Below are positions 1 through 8,766 of a stretch of 64,000 bases of DNA, piece by piece (the first letter of the stretch is position 1; every line of letters starts with the position of its first letter). The notes under the pieces were generated by a model that was given only the letters and a program-made list of their open reading frames with translations, did not search any database and was not told the DNA's origin. A program made the position numbers and the translations under genes. Source of the stretch: Haliotis asinina (taxonomy: Eukaryota > Mollusca > Gastropoda > Lepetellida > Haliotidae); NCBI RefSeq assembly GCF_037392515.1, contig NC_090280.1:60029504-60093503 (forward strand). Reading direction: 5' to 3'.

Positions 1-1413
1 TGAGCAAGAGTTAAATATGATATTTGGTATTGTGAAGTAATTTGAATCTTCAAACGAAGTTCTGTTGGTATTCTCAAAACAGTTTCGACCCAAAAGTGTT
101 TTCAGGCTGCATTTGATACAGAGATCACATCTTCCTTGGTGTAACTCGCGTTTGATGGTATAAACCTACACATATTATTTGTCATCATTCATTTGATGGT
201 CAGTAAATTAATTTATAACTGGTATAAATAGTGGTAACACCACTAAAATTACTCGACGTAGGCTCCCATTTGGCTTTTTTCTGTCTGGAGTAAATACTCA
301 ACATTATAAATTAAGGTCTGTGGTGGCAAATGTATTGAATGTTATGTAATATGTGCATGTAAGTGATGCAAAAGGGTTTATCAGCCGAGTTACAAAAACA
401 AACATCGATCAAAGGATAAACCGGTAACACACTTATTGATTAATTACTTCCACAGCAGATTTGTCAAAAAGGCAGTGTTTATGAGTGTAGATTTACGTAA
501 TCTATACTGAATACACCCTGTCATAAAGTATGAGTGTAAAAACAACATCCTTCCTACAAAGAATTAAACGCCACTGCCTTGATTGCTTGTTGCTCATTAT
601 TGGCTAACTAATGGCGGACATCATACAGTTAGTTGCCAGGTGTGCTGTCCTGGGTGACCAGTGAGAATTTCTCAAACAATGTGTCACTTTTTCGCACATT
701 AGACTGTTGAAAGACACAAGACAGAGCAGGATTATTTACCAGCTGCAGATGAATGGAATATCATTCTTTTATGTGGATATTGATGGATACATTCCTGAAA
801 TAGCCTGACACTGTTGCTACAACTTTCGTCTTTGATAAATTTAATATTTGGATTTTGTTTAAATTTATTTCTTGTAGCATTCAGCAGAATCTGTATTACA
901 GAAAACATGCACCATGTTGCGAACACGGTGTGTGTGAAATATGATTCACACATGATTGGCAATCTATACAATGTTTAGATATTAAAATCATGTAAGAAAT
1001 TCACTGTAAGTATAAGCAGACTGTGTGGGTTTTTTTTTTTTATTAAATTTCAAAATGCATACAAATGTGACAAGGCACTACTTAGGTTTATAAGACTAAA
1101 TATAAAGACCCACACTGATTTTATTTTTCTGTTATTTTTCACCTCTAATGTTTTTATATATATATATATATATGTATATCACTGGCAGATGAGTAAACTT
1201 CAAGGTGTTTGATTTGTTTTCATAATAACGAAGTAAACTGACTTCATCTTCGTTGATCAGTATACACATTAACTATCAATTGCGCATATGGGAGGCACAG
1301 CAGAGATCACGAACCAGTCACAGATTCTGGGATATCATCCGGTTACTCACAGGAGAAAAACAATAACAAAAGAAACCACCAGTCCACAAAAATTGCTCCA
1401 CATCAGTGCCCCT
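1..1413 (+). mobile_element. TTAA-flanked non-autonomous DNA transposon, copy A (left end outside window)
   Basis: Closely similar to 43788-45180 in the same orientation and to 22274-25272 in reverse. It ends in CATCAGTGCCCCT followed by TTAA at 1414-1417, matching the right end of the complete copy. The left end lies before the window. No transposase is visible; short ORFs inside it are not conserved between copies. Confidence 0.75.
1153..1174. repeat. (TA)n microsatellite
   Basis: About ten TA dinucleotides in a row inside transposon copy A. The equivalent position in the other copies lacks the expansion. Confidence 0.8.
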
Positions 1414-1417
1414 TTAA

Positions 1418-1755
1418 GAACATGTTTAATGAAAAAATGAAAACAAAGAACAATATGTCACCTTCTTTATGTGCTGGTGTTGGTTGTAGGAAAAATCGAG
1501 GTTTTTAGGTTGTTGTTTGATCTTTTAGTTGCCACGGACAACTTTAGTGATAGTGATTTACTTTTTTCCTTTTGTTTACAGTGAGATGTTAAATGTGTGC
1601 TGTCTTTAATCCTGCCAACCCCTACATCTCAAGGTCTCAGTTAAAAGTAGGAAGTTTGTATTCATTCAGATGTAATTCAACTAATGATCAGTAATCATTA
1701 TATAAATACTGCTTTCCAGTGAGGTGGGCAAATGACCAGGCAATAATATTCTTAG
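1418..1755. other. No gene recognised
   Basis: AT-rich spacer between the end of transposon copy A and the Cys-rich ORF. I see no ORF of note, tRNA-like box or repeat partner in the window. Confidence 0.5.
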
Positions 1756-2094
1756 TTGGGTAATGCCCAAGTGGGCCCTACATCCCTCCTCCCAGAATGG
1801 ACACAATCGTCAAATGTATGTGCTTGTAAGGGCATTTGCGTAACTAACAGATGTAAAAATCAAGGAGTGAAATGTTCTACAAAGTGTCATGCAACCACAA
1901 CTAACATATGTCAAAATAAAGTTCAGTGCTATTGCTCTCTTCATTGTTACCTGTGTTATAAGAAAGATGTGTTTGTTGTAATAAATGCATCGGTAACTGG
2001 AAACAGTCTATACCTGAGTAAAATGCATATTATTATTCCAACAGATAAATCAGCGTTTCTACCAGCTGAATTGGAAATTGACAATTCAGTGTAG
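1756..2094 (+). pseudogene. Cys-rich CXC-like domain fragment, probably from a transposable element
   Basis: The open frame begins at a TTG, so this is an open stretch rather than a gene with a proper start. Around residues 20-55 it has closely spaced cysteines (CACKGIC, RCKNQGVKCSTKCH, ICQN) that resemble the CXC/tesmin-like zinc-binding modules found at the ends of some invertebrate mobile-element proteins. The part after about residue 52 lies in a dispersed repeat shared with 41171 onward. The resemblance is from memory of the pattern only. No other domain and no promoter are visible. Confidence 0.3.
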
Positions 2095-2225
2095 ACTGTG
2101 ATTGCTGTTTCTACTAGCAGGATTGGAACAACTATACGAGGTATGATTACACGATGCCATTTAGAAAGTGGTCAAATGCAACATATGTCATATTTGGGAT
2201 TTCACTTTCTTAGTAAAGTACAAAT

Positions 2226-2338
2226 TCTACTACTCTTTTGGTTGAGTCCCTTTGGGGATTTGAACCTGCACCGTCAGAGTCGGGCACCTAATCACCAGCA
2301 CACAAAGCCAGCTGCCTAGCCCACTCAGCCATCGCAAC
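2226..2338 (-). mobile_element. tRNA-derived SINE head (Leu/Ser-type tRNA-like)
   Basis: On the minus strand this reads as a class-II-tRNA-like sequence: an A-box-like GATGGCTGAGTGGG, a long variable region and a B-box-like GGTTCAAATCC. It cannot be a functional tRNA because the acceptor ends do not pair. The same segment is at 41503-41602. A separate plus-strand B-box-like GGGTTTGAATCCCGG lies close by at about 2428-2442. Confidence 0.55.
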
Positions 2339-3267
2339 TTCCACAAAAATGAAAGTCGGACAACTGGTAGTCTAGACTGCGTACTTTGTGTACCTCTCTG
2401 ATGAGTGTAAATTGACTCTTAGGGTGTGGGTTTGAATCCCGGATGTACTGTTGCTATGATCTCTACTGGTAGAAACTCCAATTGCAATCTCCGATTCTAC
2501 TAAGCTGCAGTCTCTACCTTGACATTAAACATTTACACATTGGTATCTTTCACAATAACAGGTTGGAGGAAAGTTGTAGTGTAATTGTGGATTTGCTGCA
2601 ATGAAGTTGTGGAAATGATGATGAAAACTGTCATTTCCAACATTCATTTGATTCATATAGCATTCAAGTGTATTTAGAATACCTCACTACTAAGTAATAG
2701 ACACTTTATGTGGGTCAGAATCTGAATCCATAAATGAATCGTTTATTTAAGCATACTTATTTCCAATGAAAGGAACCAAAGTGGTAAACAAGCATAAGCT
2801 TATGTAAAGACTGCTACAGGATACAATGGAAGGAAGAGTAAATGTCATGATGAACGCACAATGTGAGTGATGTAAAATGCTGCAAAAATGAGAAATCTTT
2901 GTTAAACAGTATATGTCGTACATACAAAGTATTTTGGGTCAAATCTGCCTGTTAAACTGATAAACAAGAGCACTGAAATTAAAAGTGCTTTGTTTGCTAT
3001 TGAGGAACAGTTTGGGTTTCCAAACAAAACTTATTTTAGGTTAAATCCTTTTGTATAAAAGTACATAAATTGACATATGTCATTGTGAAGAGTACATGAA
3101 AAGAAATAATAAGATGAGTCGTCATCGATATGGCCACCAGAGCAAAGTAATCACATGAAAGGACAAGTGTTCCTTCCTTTTTTTGCAAGGTTTCTTCACA
3201 AGATTTGTGCTGTATAGCCTGCTAAGAAACCTGGAAATAAGTAAGGGAACACTTCCGAACCCGATGT

Positions 3268-3325
3268 ACGAGGAGATAATTTGCGGGTTGATATAGCCTT
3301 TCACCTATGGGTTTTGGGCTTTCAT
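3268..3325 (-). pseudogene. Fragment of a Polinton polB gene (region before motif A)
   Basis: Minus-strand reading gives a VKGY block followed, after a small deletion and frame change, by QPANYLL. This corresponds to the stretch just upstream of motif A in the complete polB at 14,900-15,000. The better preserved copy at 42523-42700 makes the assignment clear. It belongs to repeat family A, not to the neighbouring Polinton, whose polB lies on the other strand. Confidence 0.6.
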
Positions 3326-3345
3326 GTCGAGTTTCGAGACCATTT

Positions 3346-3617
3346 TCAACATACTCACGGAACATGCACAAATGGAGTTCTAAAAATTGTTTTGAAATTT
3401 GGTATCGTTCGAAGAAGATCACTCCCGATCAAATCCCGATCATTCAAGGATTTGTTTCTCTCGATCAGAGAGAAATACATGTGGGGCACTTACAATTTTT
3501 TCTACTTCAAAAGCAGTCTGCGTAGGAGGTAGTGAAAGGAAGCCTCCATTGGGCCCTCCATGAGGCCCCTTAGATTTTCATATATCGAGCATGTGATATG
3601 TGATTCGATGAAACAGT
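3346..3617. other. Left boundary zone of the Polinton
   Basis: Non-coding sequence between repeat family A and the first Polinton ORF. Long terminal inverted repeats were expected here. Only a weak match to the reverse complement of the right flank is visible: TTCAAAA..AGTCT and, about 50 bases on, TTGGGCCCT. I cannot place the exact end or a 6-bp target duplication. Confidence 0.4.
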
Positions 3618-4235
3618 TTAACGTGAACCGCCTATGATCTCTTTGGTGTTCGTAATAAAGGCTTGCTGGGCTTTTTGTATCCCTTGTTCTATGTACTTTT
3701 TTTTCTCGTCTTCGCTGATAGCAGACTTACGAGACTTGGACCGAATATCTTGTTTCATTCCGTTATATTTTGTGAGTTCAGAGAGGATTGAACGAAACTC
3801 CTCTTCTGAGATCTTACTATCAGAGAGTGCCGTGGAAATACGCCCACTTACTGTGTTGAGCTTTGCTTCGGCCAGAACCCTGATCTCGTCGTGTTTCAAT
3901 GCCTTACGATGCAGTCTGCGTGATATCAACTTAAGTGCCAACCCTAACACCCCTGCCACCCCAGCTGTTATTTCAATACCTAGCACTATAGGTGTAGCCA
4001 CGATGGCAGCTAACAATCCAACACCTGCCGCCCCTAGTCCCATACTGGTTGTCATAAGGGTAGTGTCAGCCCCGTCCAAGATATTGAAAGCTCTATGGTA
4101 CTTTTTACATAGTGCTTTCCGCGTGTCACGGTCATGTTCTAGTTGGCGTTTCACATCACATAACTGCCTCAAGCGGAACCCATCTACGGTTTCCAGCGTC
4201 TTCGCTACTTCCTCTACGACTGGGTACAGACCCAT
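3618..4235 (-). CDS. Polinton accessory membrane protein, function unknown
   Basis: A 205-residue protein starting at an ATG 10-20 bases downstream of a TATA-like ATATATATTATAGG. Residues 1-60 are charged and helical. Residues 64-104 are strongly hydrophobic (two membrane-type stretches), followed by a basic SRRLHRKALKHDE segment and a charged helical tail of about 90 residues. The architecture suggests a membrane-interacting protein. I believe similar uncharacterised proteins occur in other invertebrate Polintons, but I cannot name a family. It is the leftmost gene and has the same orientation as the two paralogous genes that precede it in transcription order. Confidence 0.75.
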   Translation of the reverse strand: MGLYPVVEEVAKTLETVDGFRLRQLCDVKRQLEHDRDTRKALCKKYHRAFNILDGADTTLMTTSMGLGAAGVGLLAAIVATPIVLGIEITAGVAGVLGLALKLISRRLHRKALKHDEIRVLAEAKLNTVSGRISTALSDSKISEEEFRSILSELTKYNGMKQDIRSKSRKSAISEDEKKKYIEQGIQKAQQAFITNTKEIIGGSR

Positions 4236-4236
4236 C

Positions 4237-4935
4237 CTATAATATATATTTTGAAAGATATTTTAATTGGGTTTCAGTTAATAGTCTATCAGTGAATTTG
4301 AAGTCTACAAGTTCTAGACTACTAGTCAGGGTAATAGGTGAGAGGCTAATAGACTTTCCTGTTGTAATAAAAACCCCACTGAGGCTTATTAAGCGGTTTA
4401 TAGGACCCGTGGTATCCTGTTGTATAACAATATGACAATATTGGTCTAGGTGTTCTTCATACCAGTGTATTGACACCCCGGGTAAAAATTGGTGTACTCT
4501 TGAGGTGTTTTCATTGTCTAAATAAAAGAAGACTTCTATGATGAGTGTGAAAGGGGAGAATATTCTATCAACAAGATATGCGCTAAAAGGATTATTGCTA
4601 AATGTTAATTTATTTTTTGATCCAGACTTTAACCTATTTTTTTCGGTACCAGTAGTTATCGTGGGTGCTAATTCCCTCTCCGGAATGAAATCCCCAACCC
4701 AGATACCGTTGTTCCTAATCTTAGAGATCCACGTATCTGCGCCTAATGTGATATAAGGTGAGGTGAGTGTTAAGTTGATCAGCCATTTGGGCTCTTTAAA
4801 ATCTGATAACGACACCCGTCTGTACACGTTGTCTTTGAAGTGCAGGATATATAAGGTGTCTTCCTCACCAGGCTGATCGAATCCCTCCGTATCTCCTAGG
4901 TCGTTAAGCGTAGTGTTGGGACGATGACTGGTCAT
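4237..4935 (-). CDS. Polinton structural-type protein, paralog of the adjacent 294-residue ORF
   Basis: A 232-residue protein with an ATG start preceded by AT-rich sequence (TATAATA). It has no membrane segment and is mostly beta-type in composition. Its N-terminal motif DLGDTxGFDxPG, a middle segment with SPY...NNG, and a C-terminal KFTxxLLxExQL block all recur in the same order in the next ORF, so the two arose by tandem duplication. Position beside the penton-like gene and a conserved short N-terminus with a variable middle suggest a virion surface protein; that is inference. The ORF ends one base before the start region of the 205-residue gene. Confidence 0.7.
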   Translation of the reverse strand: MTSHRPNTTLNDLGDTEGFDQPGEEDTLYILHFKDNVYRRVSLSDFKEPKWLINLTLTSPYITLGADTWISKIRNNGIWVGDFIPERELAPTITTGTEKNRLKSGSKNKLTFSNNPFSAYLVDRIFSPFTLIIEVFFYLDNENTSRVHQFLPGVSIHWYEEHLDQYCHIVIQQDTTGPINRLISLSGVFITTGKSISLSPITLTSSLELVDFKFTDRLLTETQLKYLSKYIL

Positions 4936-4945
4936 TATTATACTA

Positions 4946-5850
4946 TTACGATATAATTTCCAACTGGTTTTCTGATAATAGTTCAGGGGTGAACTTCATA
5001 CCCATGAAGTGTATGTTGTCAGGCAGGAAGATATTGGTTAGTGATATCTTGTTTTCCACGATCACGTTGACCCCCTGCAGACTGGTGTTGGAGCCAACAC
5101 CCACCCGCACGTAAACGTTGCAAACTTGATACTGGTGTCGTTTCCCCCACCCGAGTTTGATCCCCTTCACTATCTCGACATCATTCCCCGATGGTTCCCC
5201 TAGGTAGATTTTGATGATCAGTGTTGAGTTTGCCGGTAGACTCTCTAGTATACTGACCACGCCTTCGAATTCAGACACCAACTGCAATTTCACGTTTTGT
5301 ATGGCCGGTTTACTCGATAGCATGTGGGCTGCCATAGTGTCGAGTGGGCTGACGACTACGCTACGCCTCTGAGTTGGGACGTAAGCCACGAGCAGGGTTC
5401 CATTGTTCACGACTTTGTTTAGGTGGTTGTCTTTGTTATCCGTGAACACGTAGGGAGAGCCGAGTCTAATATTGAGAAACCAGTCGTTATCGGGTAACAA
5501 CACCCACTTGTCATCTTCGGTGAAGACGAGCATATATGGCTTGTTTCGGGCGACGGTAGTGCTCTCAACATCGTCTAAGTCGAACAGTTTACCCCCGAAC
5601 GATGGGTATATTATCCAGTTATTACCGGTGTTGACAAGGGCGTACTTAGTGTTGACTGTTGCTCTTGTGGTATCTACTATATCACTTAGGGCTCCACCGG
5701 AGGTGACTTCAACGCGTTTGTAAATGTTGTTTTTCAGTTGAAAGGCGTACGATTTACCATCTACTCCGGGAGCGTCGAAACCGCGCGTGTCTCCGAGGTC
5801 GGAGATCCCGATATTAACGCATTTTTTCACTCCGGGCCCTTGTGCGTCAT
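4946..5850 (-). CDS. Polinton structural-type protein, longer paralog; 5' frame break
   Basis: The open frame runs 4946-5830 (294 residues) and shares N-terminal, middle and C-terminal blocks with the 232-residue neighbour, with an extra segment after about residue 45. The frame opens at a GTG, and no in-frame ATG precedes the conserved N-terminal DLGDT block. An ATG at 5850 overlaps the penton stop codon as ATGA, the expected layout, but it is in another frame and ends at a TGA within 8 codons. A one-base indel between 5830 and 5850 best explains this. Function is unknown; a surface or attachment role is a guess from position. Confidence 0.65.
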
Positions 5851-6500
5851 TTTACATGAAGCGTTAAACTGAGGTATCCTATATTTACAGGATTATGATT
5901 TATATCTAACACCGATATTATCAGCTCAGGTATGTTGCCCTGGATTAATCTCTTATACTGCCGTGGTGAAAACGACTCGGTTCTACCGTCGTTGTATTTC
6001 TCAGTTTTCACCGGCACTGCTCTCAGTATAGTGGAAGGGTGACCTCCTTGAATGTTGTACGTTGTGCTCACCTGACCGAGATGAATGTACAGCTCTCGGT
6101 ACGGTACTAGATCGGGTAACTTCGTGCCTGTGACGGTTGTTGTTGGTTTTATCTCGTCAGGAGACATACCGAGTATCCTCGCTAATGGTCGGCCGAGCCT
6201 CAAGGGGTTTCTTCCGTTGTTGATTAACACCACTGTACCGTTTGAGTCGTTCATCTTGAGTTCGGCTCCCAGGGGTTTGAAGACCTCGTCGTTTAGAGAG
6301 CACACGCTGTAGTAGCCGTCAGTTATCTGGCTGCGAGTTCCACTGACGAACAGCTTATTGTTGCTGGCGTTGATGTTAGTCCATTGCGGTAGGTAGGTGA
6401 TATCGCAGAGTGCGACTTCGAGTTGGCCTGACGTGTTATCGATGGCGTGCGTCAGCTGAACGGCCTCACCGCTCTTTATTCCTGGAAGTGTTATGTACAT
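5847..6500 (-). CDS. mCP: Minor capsid (penton-like, single jelly-roll) protein
   Basis: A 217-residue protein whose ATG lies in the perfect palindrome shared with the divergent 380-residue gene. The segment ELYIHLGQVSTTYN followed by a G.PST.LR..P block is what I recall from Polinton/adintovirus penton proteins, and the length fits a single jelly-roll capsomer. It would form the fivefold vertices of the capsid with the MCP encoded at 8767. Its stop codon TGA overlaps the ATG of the next minus-strand gene. No signal peptide or membrane segment is visible. Confidence 0.75.
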   Translation of the reverse strand: MYITLPGIKSGEAVQLTHAIDNTSGQLEVALCDITYLPQWTNINASNNKLFVSGTRSQITDGYYSVCSLNDEVFKPLGAELKMNDSNGTVVLINNGRNPLRLGRPLARILGMSPDEIKPTTTVTGTKLPDLVPYRELYIHLGQVSTTYNIQGGHPSTILRAVPVKTEKYNDGRTESFSPRQYKRLIQGNIPELIISVLDINHNPVNIGYLSLTLHVK

Positions 6501-6532
6501 ATTATAATATATAATTTATATATTATAATATG
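6498..6532. promoter_or_regulatory. Perfect palindromic bidirectional promoter/leader
   Basis: The 29 bases between two divergent ATGs are all A/T. Positions 6501-6514 are the exact reverse complement of 6516-6529, with one central T. Including both ATGs the palindrome is 35 bp, 6498-6532. Both strands therefore carry the same TATA-like leader immediately before the start codon. Confidence 0.8.
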
Positions 6533-7672
6533 GACTTAGCACACTTGAAAATCGTGGTGGTAGGTAGTACGGGGTTTAAAACAACCTTTATTAATATCTT
6601 TGAAAACTATATCGTGACCGTTAATAATGCGCAGGCGGTGGTAAACTGGAATCAAAACCCAATGCAGTTTTGGCAGAACCAACTCAACTTTGCTGTGTGG
6701 TGTGCGACGACAGGGTCGGGTGTGACACTAGACTACGGTATAGACGAACTGAGTAAGGCAGTCATTTTGTTTCATATTTATTATCAAACGAGACGAATAT
6801 TGAAGGAAATAAGTGCTCCTCTTCCCCAAGATAAAGCGTGGAGTATGACGAATAACCCCTATGATAAACGCGCTTATGAACGTGTTTGTGGGGAGTTTGA
6901 GATTCCAACGAATAAAGACTTTCGCCTTCCTGGTGTTAACCATGGTCTCGGTATAGTTTACGTGTACTTCTACAGGTCCGGAACATATATAGCCGGTTCT
7001 GCAGATGGTACATACAACCCAAACCGTCATACATTTACAGGCCCCACAACGAATGAAAAGATCCATGTCAGCTACATAAAGCAAACCAATCCTGATGCAG
7101 CCACAGCCTGGACTAAAATGATCTCAAAAACATCGAAAGGATTCACTCGTGCTGGTACAATACGCTTGAACGACTCGATTCGAACGTACGTGTGGGCGCT
7201 GTTGGGTGTGCAGTCGATGACGCGTTCCAACATCCTCGGTAAGGGAACTGCTTATGACGTTCAGAAACAGTTCGTTGCCAACGTTGAGGATGCTATCAAT
7301 TCTCCAGTTGATCTCCCGCGGGCCATCGACCGCTACCAAAACGTGTTAGAATACGCCAGATCGAAAGTCAATTACGTGTTCGGCGTGGGGTTGTACATGG
7401 CTCCGAGTGATATGCAACTGAGAGTAAAAAAAGTGGTGGGTTATAACAACAAAATAGTCATAGCCACGAAGGATCAAAAGTTGGGTATCAACCCCGATAT
7501 TAACACCCCCTATATCCCACACATCCCACCACGTGAAACGGGTATAGTTCAACCAACACCACAGGAGGTGGCCCCCCATATTCAGGCCTCCAATCAGCAG
7601 CATATTGATAGTAAAACGGCCCTGGTGGTTGGTGGGGTAGCTTTGGGACTTATTTGGTTAAAAATTTCTTAG
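6530..7672 (+). CDS. Polinton conserved-type protein with C-terminal membrane anchor, function unknown
   Basis: A 380-residue protein that starts at the ATG inside the palindrome. The N-terminal two thirds look globular and soluble; residues about 320-360 are Pro/Gln-rich; residues 362-378 form a hydrophobic C-terminal segment that could anchor it in a membrane. It is divergent from the penton-like gene, and its last 23 bases overlap the end of the convergent membrane-protein gene. I do not recognise a named family. It lacks protease-type GHW/Q..C motifs. Position within the capsid block suggests a structural or assembly role. Confidence 0.75.
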   Translation: MDLAHLKIVVVGSTGFKTTFINIFENYIVTVNNAQAVVNWNQNPMQFWQNQLNFAVWCATTGSGVTLDYGIDELSKAVILFHIYYQTRRILKEISAPLPQDKAWSMTNNPYDKRAYERVCGEFEIPTNKDFRLPGVNHGLGIVYVYFYRSGTYIAGSADGTYNPNRHTFTGPTTNEKIHVSYIKQTNPDAATAWTKMISKTSKGFTRAGTIRLNDSIRTYVWALLGVQSMTRSNILGKGTAYDVQKQFVANVEDAINSPVDLPRAIDRYQNVLEYARSKVNYVFGVGLYMAPSDMQLRVKKVVGYNNKIVIATKDQKLGINPDINTPYIPHIPPRETGIVQPTPQEVAPHIQASNQQHIDSKTALVVGGVALGLIWLKIS

Positions 7673-8228
7673 CCGCTACGTACACCAGACCCGCCACGGC
7701 GACGATGGCTGCCCACAGGTTTTGACTGAGCCACGTGGCAGTTTTAGCCAGAGCGCCCAACAACCACGAGACGATGCTACCCAGGATGCCGGGAAGGGCT
7801 TCGGCGGCTTTACCAGCCAGTTTAGCTAGGCCTTCCCCGAGTTTTTTTATCCAGTCTTTAACACCACCGCCGGGGGGTGTGGGAGTTCCCCCCACAGGGG
7901 TACCCCCTGTCAGTGACACCACCAAGGTTGATATGATGAAACCCAATGCAGTCAGAATGCTGGCGATGGTGATCCCTTGCTCCCGGAACAATATCCGAAT
8001 CCTGTCTGCTAATGTGGTGTCTCGGTAGAGGATTTGATTGATGGTTTCCCGCACACGGTTGGTCTGGGATCGAAGCTTTTCTTTGTGGCCGGACGCTGTC
8101 TCCAACCAGACCTGCCTTTCCTCTTCCAAATTACGTATTCGTTCCTCGATGGTGGCTTTCATAGACTCGTCCTCAGTTTCACCGAGTTTTTCCTTTTCAT
8201 AGTTGATATGGTCGTCTATCTCGCCCAC
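7650..8228 (-). CDS. Coiled-coil/amphipathic membrane-active protein
   Basis: Up to 192 residues. Residues 7-65 form a charged coiled coil, 86-107 are a membrane-type segment, 108-122 are a Gly/Pro-rich hinge, and 123-187 are an amphipathic then hydrophobic helical tail rich in Ala, Leu, Trp and Lys, as in membrane-disrupting virion proteins. The frame opens at GTG 8228; the first in-frame ATG is at 8162 and would remove the first 22 residues. The frame overlaps the end of the 170-residue gene by 13 bases. A role in membrane penetration is inference from composition only. Confidence 0.7.
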   Translation of the reverse strand: MGEIDDHINYEKEKLGETEDESMKATIEERIRNLEEERQVWLETASGHKEKLRSQTNRVRETINQILYRDTTLADRIRILFREQGITIASILTALGFIISTLVVSLTGGTPVGGTPTPPGGGVKDWIKKLGEGLAKLAGKAAEALPGILGSIVSWLLGALAKTATWLSQNLWAAIVAVAGLVYVAAKKFLTK

Positions 8229-8728
8229 TTTGGCCGTGCTTTTCCACGAATGGTTTGCATCAACAGGTCCAATCCCCGCAGTTCCCGAAATGTAAGTTCG
8301 AAACCCGGGAAGGGCTTGTTCCTGTAGTCGGCCAACACCTTTTTAATATCATAATCTTGCATATCTTGACGGACCTTCGGGGGAAGCTTAGGTCGCGCGC
8401 CACCGTAATCTATGAAGCCTAGTTCATCGCGGATCAAGTCACTCCCATGTCGACTGCCCAGTGTTGATAAAGCAAGCGGTTCTCTCGTGCGTTTATTCAT
8501 GAGATCGATCTCCGGGTGAGCCTTCAAACGCAGCGTGCCATTGCTATCGAGGGTAAACCTGGAATAGTTCCTTCCCAAAGGCTTGATGTTGTCTCTATTT
8601 TCAACTGCGTTGTAATAATCGTCGACGGCGCCCTCCATGAGTGCGTCACCTGAGAATGAGGTCTCCTGCTCGGCCCCTGTATCATCCATAGTATCATACC
8701 ACCTCTCCATAGGTATGTCTTCAGCCAT
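8216..8728 (-). CDS. Polinton conserved-type protein, function unknown
   Basis: A 170-residue soluble protein with an ATG start, divergent from the MCP gene across a 38-base AT-rich spacer. It has an acidic N-terminus (residues 1-45), a central segment with LGSRHGSDLIRDELGF and YGGARPK, and a C-terminal RELRGLDLLMQTIRG block. I recall the central and C-terminal blocks as widespread in invertebrate Polintons next to the MCP, but no function is known to me. No catalytic motif, membrane segment or signal peptide is visible. Confidence 0.75.
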   Translation of the reverse strand: MAEDIPMERWYDTMDDTGAEQETSFSGDALMEGAVDDYYNAVENRDNIKPLGRNYSRFTLDSNGTLRLKAHPEIDLMNKRTREPLALSTLGSRHGSDLIRDELGFIDYGGARPKLPPKVRQDMQDYDIKKVLADYRNKPFPGFELTFRELRGLDLLMQTIRGKARPKWAR

Positions 8729-8766
8729 TATTTAGTATTAAAAATATATTTCATTTATATATAACA
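8729..8766. promoter_or_regulatory. AT-rich divergent promoter region for MCP and the 170-residue gene
   Basis: Thirty-eight bases between two divergent ATGs, almost all A/T, with TATATATAA just before the MCP start and TATTTAGTATTAAAAATATA toward the other. Unlike 6498-6532 it is not a clean palindrome. Confidence 0.5.

Larger units (their letters stand above)
1912..3345. repeat. Dispersed repeat family A, copy 1
   Basis: About 1.4 kb closely matches 41171-42700 in the same orientation, starting at TCAAAATAAAG and ending in the polB-like fragment. Both copies contain the same tRNA-like SINE segment. It abuts the left end of the Polinton. Confidence 0.85.

Noticed and set aside
2226..2338. 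Functional tRNA-Leu or tRNA-Ser gene
   Set aside because: Boxes are present but the acceptor and anticodon stems do not pair, and the segment repeats with its flanks at 41503; it is a SINE head.
3634..4242. 202-codon plus-strand ORF opposite the 205-residue Polinton protein
   Set aside because: Antisense shadow: hydrophobic/serine-rich, no leader, while the minus-strand frame has an ATG with a TATA-like leader and sensible domain layout.
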